From NCBI GenBank assembly GCA_031279795.1, contig JAITHZ010000179.1, positions 1 through 9,514 of the forward strand: a stretch of DNA of 9,514 bases, given 5' to 3'. Of this stretch, positions 1-5,597 are shown one piece after another. The stretch comes from Bacteroidales bacterium (GTDB lineage: Bacteria > Bacteroidota > Bacteroidia > Bacteroidales > WRGA01). Made by a program: the position numbers and the translations under genes. Positions within the stretch are counted from its first letter, which is position 1. Every line of letters starts with the position of its first letter. Under the pieces are notes generated by a model. The model was not told the origin of the DNA. It did no database searches and was given only the letters and a program-made list of their open reading frames with translations.

Positions 1-526
1 TTTTTTTCACTCCGCTTATTGAGCCAGGAATGACAATTTGCCCTGTGATATATTTTTTGCTGGCAGCGCCAGTAATAGTTGATGGATTAATTGCTCCTAT
101 TTTTGTACCATCAATAGCCGCGCTACACCAATCGGCATTACTTGGAGCACTATTACTGCTGAAAGTTATTTCGAGTATGCCTCCATTAACAAGCGCCGAA
201 GTTGGTGTGATTTCAATTGCGTTATTCTCTTCATAAACAGCTAATGTAGAGGTTGAGCCTGTACGAATATAATGTACGTCTGGGTTAGCCGGATCAAGTT
301 CTGCGCCATCAATTGTCGGCTTATTACTTGTATCATTGTATCTGTTACCGCGTATATACAAACTTCCATCCTCAATAGTATAAGTTCCAGAATTAGCATG
401 GTTTACAGGTGCAGTACCAAGCCAATCAGAAAAATCAGTGTCAAGAATCAAAATATCATTTTCTGAATGTAAGAATGCCACATTCAACATCATTATCAAA
501 ACTGCAAATATTTTCATTGTTTTCAT
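1..526 (-). CDS. Secreted protein of unknown function, partial (C-terminus beyond left edge)
   Basis: An uninterrupted reading frame runs from an ATG at 526 to the left edge, giving the first 175 residues. The first 21 or so residues form a typical Sec signal peptide (MKTMKIFAVLIMMLNVAFLH, then S-E-N-D), so the protein is probably exported. A second in-frame ATG at 517 is an alternative start that would still keep a signal peptide. The mature part is rich in Thr, Ser, Asn, Gly and Ile with alternating hydrophobic residues, as in extracellular beta-sandwich proteins. I recognise no catalytic motif. The gene starts 22 bp after the stop of the upstream gene at 549 with no promoter-like element between, so the two are probably co-transcribed. 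That neighbour carries a T9SS-like tail; whether this protein also has one cannot be seen because its C-terminus is missing. Confidence 0.8.
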   Translation of the reverse strand, partial: MKTMKIFAVLIMMLNVAFLHSENDILILDTDFSDWLGTAPVNHANSGTYTIEDGSLYIRGNRYNDTSNKPTIDGAELDPANPDVHYIRTGSTSTLAVYEENNAIEITPTSALVNGGILEITFSSNSAPSNADWCSAAIDGTKIGAINPSTITGAASKKYITGQIVIPGSISGVKK

Positions 527-548
527 AATAAAAATTTTATCAAGTTAG

Positions 549-1793
549 TTAGTTGAAAATTTTCTGAATAGATGAAGAACCGTCAGCATAAACCGTCCGG
601 ACGATCAGGATTCCTTTGGCGTCCGTTACCGGCCGTCCCAGCAAGTCGTAATACTGCACCGCTTTTATGGCTTTATCAGGCGCAAGAGAGGAAATGCCTG
701 TGGCAGCAGTTTCTTCCAGCAGAATACCATTGATATAGATACCTCCCGAACGAGAATACAGATAAATCGTTCCGGCAGGGCCTGCGTACTGGAATTCGTT
801 TTTGTCAGAAGCTTTACTTACGAATGGCGGTGATGTCCAATCGTCAAAAATCGCTGTTCCATCTGAAGCCACTAAAACCTTTGCTTCAGTTTCGGAAGAA
901 GAATTTCCGTAAACAGTGAATTTGGCTGCACCACTTACGTCAAATTTCAGATAGCGTTTGGTTGGAACGGCATCATTTTCACCAGTGTTGAAACCAGCGC
1001 CACCTAAATTCATCCGCTTGGAAAAAGTATAATCATCTATCTCAATGAGACTGGAAGTTCTGTCTTCGATTTTGATTTCGCTTCCACCAGCTACGGCTGT
1101 CAGTATCCTTCCGTTTACCGTCAGTGTTTTTTCATCAGTTGTGAAATTTCCTGTTTCAAAATCCGAAACATTCCAGAAGGTAGAAGTTGGCTGCGGCTCA
1201 CCTGGATCCGTGTCCTGACTTTGTACACGCAAATCATGAATGCGAATATTCTGTGCATAAGAACCGGAATAAATTTTGATAGCCACATTCGACTCATTTA
1301 CATTAATTGTCGGAAAAACATAACCACTCTGAATATCAATGCTGCCGATACCTTGGTCATCTTTCGTCAATTTTTGATTTACTAGTTCAACCCATGCACC
1401 ACCATTCACAGACTTTTCAACAATGATGCCTCTGCCGGAGGTGCCTGTTGCCGAAATAGTTATGTCGATAGTGCTAATCGAACTTTGCTCAGGAATAATC
1501 AGGTAACCTGTTTTATTGATTTCAAGATACCCGGTAGTCAAGCCACTTGCTGCAGGCGTTTTTTTGACAGCGCATGTGGGAGTGTAACTGCAATCCGCGG
1601 TTGTATACACGAAACCGTCGTTGGTAAACGTAGTTTCTGTTGTTACAACTCGGTCGCCTTTCGCTTCGCAATCCGTAAATGACGGGAGGTTCCATGCTTC
1701 ACCCGTATCAAAATGGGTGTTGATAATGTCTGTTGCGTACAGACCACAAAATGTCACAAAAGCAATGATTGCCGTAGATAACGTTTTTTTCAT
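549..1793 (-). CDS. Secreted multi-module protein with T9SS-like C-terminal sorting domain
   Basis: Predicted protein of 414 residues. I chose the ATG at 1793 because it begins a clean signal peptide (MKKTLSTAIIAFVTFCGLYA, then T-D); the in-frame ATG at 1856 would add 21 residues encoded largely by a tandem repeat. Residues 24-190 and 205-360 look like two beta-rich modules, separated by an Asp/Pro/Gln/Thr-rich linker (residues 192-205). The second module ends in a pattern (SGGIYINGILLEE, 349-361) that I associate, from memory only, with jelly-roll domains appended to secreted polysaccharide-degrading enzymes. Residues 376-414 (core YYDLLGRPV, then KGILIVRT and a terminal QKIFN) resemble the C-terminal signals that direct cargo to the type IX secretion system. 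There is no evident catalytic domain, so a surface binding or adhesion role is an inference. It is the first gene of a two-gene minus-strand unit with a Bacteroidota-type -7 element at 1861-1868. Confidence 0.88.
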   Translation of the reverse strand: MKKTLSTAIIAFVTFCGLYATDIINTHFDTGEAWNLPSFTDCEAKGDRVVTTETTFTNDGFVYTTADCSYTPTCAVKKTPAASGLTTGYLEINKTGYLIIPEQSSISTIDITISATGTSGRGIIVEKSVNGGAWVELVNQKLTKDDQGIGSIDIQSGYVFPTINVNESNVAIKIYSGSYAQNIRIHDLRVQSQDTDPGEPQPTSTFWNVSDFETGNFTTDEKTLTVNGRILTAVAGGSEIKIEDRTSSLIEIDDYTFSKRMNLGGAGFNTGENDAVPTKRYLKFDVSGAAKFTVYGNSSSETEAKVLVASDGTAIFDDWTSPPFVSKASDKNEFQYAGPAGTIYLYSRSGGIYINGILLEETAATGISSLAPDKAIKAVQYYDLLGRPVTDAKGILIVRTVYADGSSSIQKIFN

Positions 1794-1809
1794 GATTGTA
1801 ATTTTTGAA

Positions 1810-1845
1810 TTTGATTGTTTGAAAAAATTTGATTGTTTGAAAAAA
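1810..1845. repeat. 18-bp perfect tandem duplication in a 5' leader
   Basis: The unit TTTGATTGTTTGAAAAAA occurs at 1810-1827 and again, identically, at 1828-1845. It lies between the putative promoter (1861-1868) and the chosen start codon (1793) of the minus-strand secreted-protein gene, so it would be in the 5' untranslated leader. Because 18 is a multiple of 3, it keeps the upstream in-frame ATG at 1856 open and would encode a repeated FFKQSN segment if that start were used. Confidence 0.9.
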
Positions 1846-1860
1846 ATAAAACTCACGATG

Positions 1861-1868
1861 CAAATGTA
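1861..1868 (-). promoter_or_regulatory. Putative -7 element of the secreted-protein operon
   Basis: On the minus strand this reads TACATTTG, an exact match to the Bacteroidota housekeeping -7 consensus TAnnTTTG. It sits about 68 bp upstream of the ATG at 1793, implying a leader of roughly 60 nt. I see no good TTTG -33 box at 19-21 bp spacing (the nearest TTTG is only 12 bp away), so the assignment is moderate. The same octamer recurs in the inverted repeat at 1894-1973. Confidence 0.5.
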
Positions 1869-1893
1869 GTGTCTTCATGTCAAAAGACGGATA

Positions 1894-1973
1894 GACAAAT
1901 GTACCAAACAGGGGGGACAAACGTACCAAAATTCAATTTGGTACGTTTATCCTCCCTGTTTGGTACATTTGTC
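1894..1973. repeat. 80-bp near-perfect compound inverted repeat
   Basis: The arms are 1894-1930 and 1937-1973, 37 bp each, around a 6-bp centre ATTCAA. They match at 35 of 37 positions; the mismatches pair G1914 with T1953 and C1918 with A1949. Each arm also contains two direct copies of a TTTGGTACRTTT motif, 22 bp apart in the right arm, so the element has four copies facing outward. Three of the four contain an exact TAnnTTTG octamer (minus strand 1896-1903 and 1918-1925; plus strand 1964-1971), and the fourth has TACGTTTA (1942-1949). It lies between divergent genes, where a terminator is not expected. It may be a small non-autonomous mobile element (MITE-like), a multi-site operator or outward promoters. 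I see no clear target-site duplication. Confidence 0.9.
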
Positions 1974-2122
1974 GACTGTCATCAGGTTGTCTGAACCATA
2001 ATTTCTCATGATTTTCCGATTGGATAATCTGCGGTTTGTGTTGCCAAAACACACCAGGCTACAGATTTTTCTCAACTCGAACTTAAAATTTCCCATTCTC
2101 AATTTCTAATGCAAAAAATGCA
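1974..2122. other. Intergenic stretch with no supported feature
   Basis: About 150 bp between the inverted repeat and the gpx promoter. The only structure seen is a 6-bp stem with a 5-bp loop (TGTGTT GCCAA AACACA), which is too small to interpret. There is no open frame with protein-like composition on either strand. Confidence 0.6.
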
Positions 2123-2130
2123 TATATTTG
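2123..2130 (+). promoter_or_regulatory. Putative -7 element of the gpx gene
   Basis: TATATTTG is an exact match to TAnnTTTG, 33 bp before the ATG at 2164, predicting a leader of about 25 nt. The expected -33 TTTG region is only weakly matched. The leader is A-rich without a Shine-Dalgarno sequence, as usual in Bacteroidota, and contains a 12-bp AT palindrome (AATTTTAAAATT, 2136-2147) that may be chance in such AT-rich sequence. Confidence 0.6.
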
Positions 2131-2163
2131 CAGTCAATTTTAAAATTAACAAATACGACAATT

Positions 2164-2736
2164 ATGAAAAAGTTCATTTTTACCCTGTTTTGTGCAATGA
2201 CAACATGCATGGTATCAGCACAAGAGAAGACATTTTATGATTTTACGGTGAAAACGATTGATGAAGGTTGTTTTCACTTGACGGAACTGAAAGGCAAAGT
2301 TGTTTTGCTAGTCAATACCGCCTCACGATGCGGACTTACGCCGCAATACGCCAGCCTGCAGGCGTTGTATGACAGATTCAAGGAACAGAACTTTGAAATC
2401 ATTGGTTTTCCTGCTAACAATTTCAAGGAACAGGAACCGGGTACTAATGCAGAAATTTATGAGTTTTGCACGGTCAATTACGGAGTTACATTTCCAATGA
2501 TGGCAAAAATATCGGTTGCAGGCGACGACATTGCGCCTCTGTATAAATGGCTGACAACCAAAGATGAGAATGGCGTGTTGGATGCAAAAGTCAGTTGGAA
2601 TTTCCAGAAGTTCCTGATTGACGCCAACGGACGTTTGACAGCTACATTTGCACCCAAGCAGGAACCTCTTTCAGAGGAAATCGTCTCGGCTATAGAACAA
2701 TTGTTACATAATTACGAATTACGAATTACGAATTAA
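2164..2736 (+). CDS. gpx: Exported glutathione peroxidase family protein (BtuE-like peroxidase)
   Basis: A 190-residue protein that should reduce hydrogen peroxide or organic hydroperoxides with a Cys-based active site. Residues 1-19 are a signal peptide ending in VSA before Q20, so it should act in the periplasm; the ATG at 2164 was chosen over one at 2128 because it starts this signal. The expected active-site residues are present: peroxidatic Cys56 in NTASRCGLTPQY, Gln90 in EQEPG, and Trp145-Asn146 in SWNFQKF. Cys102 (EFCTVNYGVTFPM) sits near the resolving cysteine of thioredoxin-dependent members. The usual FPCNQF motif is FPANNF here (83-87), so a second common cysteine is absent. Thioredoxin-like protein rather than glutathione is the likelier reductant (inference). 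The last eight residues, NYELRITN, are encoded by a heptamer repeat array that also supplies the stop codon. It is a single gene convergent with cdaA. Confidence 0.93.
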   Translation: MKKFIFTLFCAMTTCMVSAQEKTFYDFTVKTIDEGCFHLTELKGKVVLLVNTASRCGLTPQYASLQALYDRFKEQNFEIIGFPANNFKEQEPGTNAEIYEFCTVNYGVTFPMMAKISVAGDDIAPLYKWLTTKDENGVLDAKVSWNFQKFLIDANGRLTATFAPKQEPLSEEIVSAIEQLLHNYELRITN

Positions 2737-2746
2737 CAATTAAGAA
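2710..2746. repeat. Heptamer array, left (TTANNAA units)
   Basis: Five consecutive 7-bp units: TTACGAA at 2712-2718, 2719-2725 and 2726-2732, then TTAACAA at 2733-2739 and TTAAGAA at 2740-2746. The array encodes the C-terminal tail of the gpx product and contains its TAA stop (2734-2736). The units are the reverse complement of those in the right array. Confidence 0.9.
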
Positions 2747-2808
2747 AACCTCGCAAAGTCCCCGTAATTCGTAATTGATTGATAATTGATAATTCGTAAT
2801 TCGTAATT
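2710..2808. terminator. Possible bidirectional terminator between convergent genes
   Basis: The oppositely oriented heptamers give complementary arms: AATTACGAATTACGAATT at 2710-2727 pairs perfectly with 2791-2808, and shorter alternatives pair with 2764-2776. Transcripts from either side could form long AT-rich hairpins between the gpx and cdaA ends, followed by short T- or A-rich tracts. The stems have few G-C pairs and long loops, so terminator strength is uncertain; the convergent position is the main support. Confidence 0.4.
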
Positions 2809-2820
2809 TTTAATTGAAAA
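2761..2820. repeat. Heptamer array, right (TTNNTAA units)
   Basis: Read in 7-bp steps: CCCGTAA (2761), TTCGTAA (2768), a 4-bp partial TTGA (2775), TTGATAA (2779), TTGATAA (2786), TTCGTAA (2793), TTCGTAA (2800), TTTTTAA (2807) and TTGAAAA (2814). Units are in the opposite orientation to the left array, and the two arrays flank a 14-bp non-repeat core (2747-2760, AACCTCGCAAAGTC). Confidence 0.85.
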
Positions 2821-2823
2821 ACA

Positions 2824-2844
2824 CTCTCAACTCTCAACTCTCAA
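2824..2844. repeat. Three perfect CTCTCAA heptamers at the cdaA 3' end
   Basis: CTCTCAA occurs at 2824-2830, 2831-2837 and 2838-2844. On the cdaA coding strand this is (TTGAGAG)x3; it encodes most of the terminal YELRVES and contains the TGA stop (2827-2829). It has the same unit length as the arrays beside it but a different unit sequence. Confidence 0.9.
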
Positions 2845-3600
2845 CTCATAGAGGAAGTTCTTCAGACTTTCGGGCGTCAGATCTAACTGAAGTTCTCCCA
2901 GACAGGCTGTTGATATTTTGCCGGTTTCTTCCGATACGATAATCGCCTTGGCGTCGGTTTCCTGCGAAATGCCCAGCGCCGCACGGTGTCGCAGCCCCAA
3001 TTCCTTGGGAATGTCCAGACTGTAGGATATGGGCAGCACACATCCAGCTGAATCAATCCGGCCATTGGCAATAATCATTGCTCCATCGTGCAATGGACTG
3101 TTTTTGAAGAAAATATTTTCAATCAATCGCGTTTTTATGTCGGCGTTTATTTTTTCGCCAGTTTGCATGTAACTGTCCAGCCGCATTTTTTCTTCGATGA
3201 TGATGAGCGCTCCGGTCTTTGTACGCGACATGTTGAGGCATGCCAGAATGATTGCCGACACATCCGGTTTGTCTTTTCGCTGCTCGTTTCTGATGGTAAA
3301 AATTCTGGAAAATGATTTCCAGCGCCGTTGCGAGCCGATTGTGACAAGAATGCGCCGTATTTCGTCCTGAAAAAGGATTACCAACGCTATTGTCCCTACG
3401 CCAACCAGCTTGTCCAAAATAGAACCTATGAGCGGTAAAGCCAATAATTGTGTTATAATCAACCACAAAGCCATGAACGACAATACCCCCAAAAACAAAT
3501 TGAACGCCCCCGACATTTTCATTACACGATATACATTGTACATGAAAACGGCGACAAGAAATATATCTATTACATCTTTTATGCCTAATGGTAAAAACAC
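2827..3600 (-). CDS. cdaA: CdaA-type membrane diadenylate cyclase (c-di-AMP synthase)
   Basis: A 257-residue protein that condenses two ATP into cyclic di-AMP. The N-terminal part (about residues 10-78) holds three hydrophobic membrane segments, as in CdaA rather than the soluble DNA-scanning DisA. The cytosolic DAC domain follows (about 108-245), with GALIIIE at 130-136, the DGA motif at 172-174 (PLHDGAMII) and the RHR motif at 204-206 (LRHRAALGIS), which bind ATP and metal in this family. The start is a GTG at 3600; there is no in-frame ATG between it and folP, and the N-terminus (FLPLGIKDVIDI) matches the family pattern. It follows folP by 29 bp and is last in the run, so it is likely co-transcribed with folP, an order common in Bacteroidota. 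No CdaR-like partner or glmM is adjacent, unlike in Firmicutes. The C-terminal tail is repeat-encoded. Confidence 0.95.
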   Translation of the reverse strand: MFLPLGIKDVIDIFLVAVFMYNVYRVMKMSGAFNLFLGVLSFMALWLIITQLLALPLIGSILDKLVGVGTIALVILFQDEIRRILVTIGSQRRWKSFSRIFTIRNEQRKDKPDVSAIILACLNMSRTKTGALIIIEEKMRLDSYMQTGEKINADIKTRLIENIFFKNSPLHDGAMIIANGRIDSAGCVLPISYSLDIPKELGLRHRAALGISQETDAKAIIVSEETGKISTACLGELQLDLTPESLKNFLYELRVES

Positions 3601-3629
3601 TTGTTGACTGTTTGTTTTTTTAATGTTGA

Positions 3630-4466
3630 TTAAACCAAGATCTGAGTAACAATTTTCACAGCTTCTACGGCTGCTTTTACATCGTGAACGCGCAGTATGT
3701 GCGCTCCCGACAGCAATGCATACGTATTGAGGACGGTTGTTGCGTTTAAACTTTCTTCCGGCGTTATATTCAGCAGTTTATATATCATTGATTTTCGTGA
3801 AATGCCTACCAGCAACGGATGATTAAAAATGTGAAATTCTGGTAACCAGTGCAATAACTGGTAATTTTGTTCCAAGTTTTTTGAAAATCCAAACCCCAGA
3901 TCAACAATAATGTCATTTACTCCCAACAAATGCAGCTGATTGATTTTTTCCGAAAAATAGAAAAATACCTCCTTAATAAAATCGGTGTATGTCGACGCTT
4001 GTTGTGCCATGTTTTGGGGCGTTCCTTTTATATGCGTCAGGATATATGGTTTTTGCAGCTGCGCCACTGTATCGAACATGGCCGAGTCCATTTCGCCTCC
4101 CGATATGTCATTAATCATCGCTACGCCAAACTCTCGCACACAACGTTCGGCAATTCCTGCACGGAAGGTATCAACAGATACGACTGCGTCGGGGTAGTTG
4201 CCAAACAGCACAGACAACGCTCCCGACAGCCGTCGCATTTCTTCGTTTTCTGAAACAGCCGCTGCACCCGGACGGGTCGAATATGCGCCTACATCAATGA
4301 TTTGTCCGCCTTCGTCGATGATTTGCCCTGCGCGCTCACGAATTTCATTTTCTGACTGTTTTCGGCTACCAGCATAGAAAGAATCGGGCGTAACATTCAG
4401 AATGCCCATTACCAGCGACCTCGACAAATCAACTATTTTGCCCTTCAGATTTAGCGAGTACTTCAT
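3630..4466 (-). CDS. folP: Dihydropteroate synthase
   Basis: A 278-residue cytosolic enzyme of folate synthesis that joins p-aminobenzoate to dihydropterin pyrophosphate; the sulfonamide target. The TIM-barrel signature blocks occur in order: VMGILNVTPDSF (19-30), IIDVGAYSTRPGA (56-68), VVSVDTF (95-101), MINDISGG (117-124), THIKGTPQ (144-151), IIVDLGFGFSKN (186-197), GISRKSM (221-227) and LRVHDV (258-263). The substrate-binding Lys224 and Arg259 positions are present. The DLGFGF motif replaces the more common DPGFGF, a small deviation. The ATG at 4466 lies inside the upstream wzz-type gene, a 38-bp overlap in another frame; starting later would cut into the first beta strand, so the overlap looks real. 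It suggests co-transcription and possibly translational coupling with the polysaccharide genes. The next gene, cdaA, begins 29 bp after the stop. Confidence 0.96.
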   Translation of the reverse strand: MKYSLNLKGKIVDLSRSLVMGILNVTPDSFYAGSRKQSENEIRERAGQIIDEGGQIIDVGAYSTRPGAAAVSENEEMRRLSGALSVLFGNYPDAVVSVDTFRAGIAERCVREFGVAMINDISGGEMDSAMFDTVAQLQKPYILTHIKGTPQNMAQQASTYTDFIKEVFFYFSEKINQLHLLGVNDIIVDLGFGFSKNLEQNYQLLHWLPEFHIFNHPLLVGISRKSMIYKLLNITPEESLNATTVLNTYALLSGAHILRVHDVKAAVEAVKIVTQILV

Positions 4467-5592
4467 TCTTTTCGTTCTCGTCTTCCTTCAGCTGTTCTTT
4501 CAGATTGCCGATAAATTTCCATCCGAGTAATCCGAGTATTGACAGAAATCCGCCCAGAAATCCGCCGATAACCAATCCCTTCTTTTTTCCCAGCTTATTG
4601 ATTTCCAATGGAAGAACGGGAGAATCAATTATCCGAATCAAAGGCGTTTCGCGTGCCAGCTCAAGTTTTAGCATTTCTATGTTTCGTATCATTTCGGCGT
4701 ATGCAGTACCAAATATCTGAATGTCCATTTGCTTCTGCTGCAATTGAATGCCCAGCACCTGCTTCGCTGGATTCACATTTACATCGGCGTAATATGCCCG
4801 CGAAGACAGGGCTTTGTCCAATTCTTTCTTGACAGAATCGGCTTGATATTGAAATGCTTGCAGATTTTTGCGGGAAAGTGCGGTCTTGGAATCAACATAA
4901 AATGTGGTGACTTCCTGAAGTAATGCAGTGGAAAACAGTTTGGAAAACAGTTCATTGGTTGTGCTGACAGATAAATCTACAAAAGAAAGTTTTTTGTCTC
5001 TGCGAGAAACGTCGATCCCCTTTTCAATCATGCCGCCAGCAACAGCCATCAGTATACTGTCCTGTTCCCGCGAAAAAGTAGCACGGTCTTGCCCCACAGG
5101 AAAATGGATATCACAAACGGTTGTAATGCCTTCCTTTTTTTCCAGTTCGTCGCATTTCTCCCGCGCTTCGGTTACGGTGAAATAATATTCAATAAATGTT
5201 TCTTTTTTACCGTCAATATCAACCGGCGACAGAAATGTTTTTTCAACCAGCGTTCTTGATTTTATCAATTCTACGAGGTTATCGCCCGAAAAAGCGCCCA
5301 TCGACGCCCCGCCGGAGAATCCGAAGGCGGCCATTGCAGCTGCCATTCCTCTTCCTTCCGAAGACGAGCCTTCGATCGTAAAAACATACTTGGCGGTGTA
5401 AGTCGGTTTTTTAATGATTGAGTAAACAAGGCCTCCAGCGCCGAAAACAAGTCCGCAAACAATAATGATCCACTTTTTTTGCCATAAATACCTCCAGTAG
5501 AAACGTAATTGTTTTACAAGGTCTTTTAAGGACAGTTCATCGTTTTTATCTTCCTCCATACGGGACTTTACATATTCATCTATTTCTGCCAT
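4429..5592 (-). CDS. Wzz-type polysaccharide co-polymerase / chain-length determinant protein
   Basis: A 387-residue inner-membrane protein expected to govern chain length or export of a surface or exopolysaccharide. It has the family architecture: a short cytosolic N-terminus ending in basic WQKKW, TM1 at about 41-60, a large periplasmic part (61-335) with helical coiled-coil stretches (about 205-315), then the proline-containing segment SPVLPLEINK (324-333) and TM2 at about 338-361. A Gly/Ala/Met-rich stretch (80-104, ending GAFSGDN) precedes the conserved-looking VELIKSRTLVEK. After TM2 there is only a 26-residue charged tail with no Walker motifs or tyrosine cluster, so it is not a fused BY-kinase. 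It starts 5 bp after the SLBB protein gene, its likely partner, and its last 38 bp overlap folP. Confidence 0.92.
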   Translation of the reverse strand: MAEIDEYVKSRMEEDKNDELSLKDLVKQLRFYWRYLWQKKWIIIVCGLVFGAGGLVYSIIKKPTYTAKYVFTIEGSSSEGRGMAAAMAAFGFSGGASMGAFSGDNLVELIKSRTLVEKTFLSPVDIDGKKETFIEYYFTVTEAREKCDELEKKEGITTVCDIHFPVGQDRATFSREQDSILMAVAGGMIEKGIDVSRRDKKLSFVDLSVSTTNELFSKLFSTALLQEVTTFYVDSKTALSRKNLQAFQYQADSVKKELDKALSSRAYYADVNVNPAKQVLGIQLQQKQMDIQIFGTAYAEMIRNIEMLKLELARETPLIRIIDSPVLPLEINKLGKKKGLVIGGFLGGFLSILGLLGWKFIGNLKEQLKEDENEKNEVLAKSEGQNS

Positions 5593-5597
5593 AATTT

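Noticed and set aside
30..466. Plus-strand open frames at the left edge
   Set aside because: They lie opposite a continuous minus-strand frame that has a signal peptide and a sensible composition.
1708..1929. Minus-strand 73-codon frame spanning the secreted-protein start and leader
   Set aside because: It runs through the tandem duplication and the signal-peptide region in another frame, with no protein-like features.
1894..1973. Reading the long inverted repeat as a transcription terminator
   Set aside because: Both flanking genes are transcribed away from it, so no transcript is expected to end there, and there is no T-tract after the arms.
2710..2844. A CRISPR-like array between gpx and cdaA
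   Set aside because: The units are only 7 bp with no spacers, orientation flips midway, and no cas genes are present.
3119..3466. Additional minus-strand open frame inside cdaA
   Set aside because: It overlaps the DAC domain in another frame and has His/Arg/Lys-rich, non-protein-like composition.
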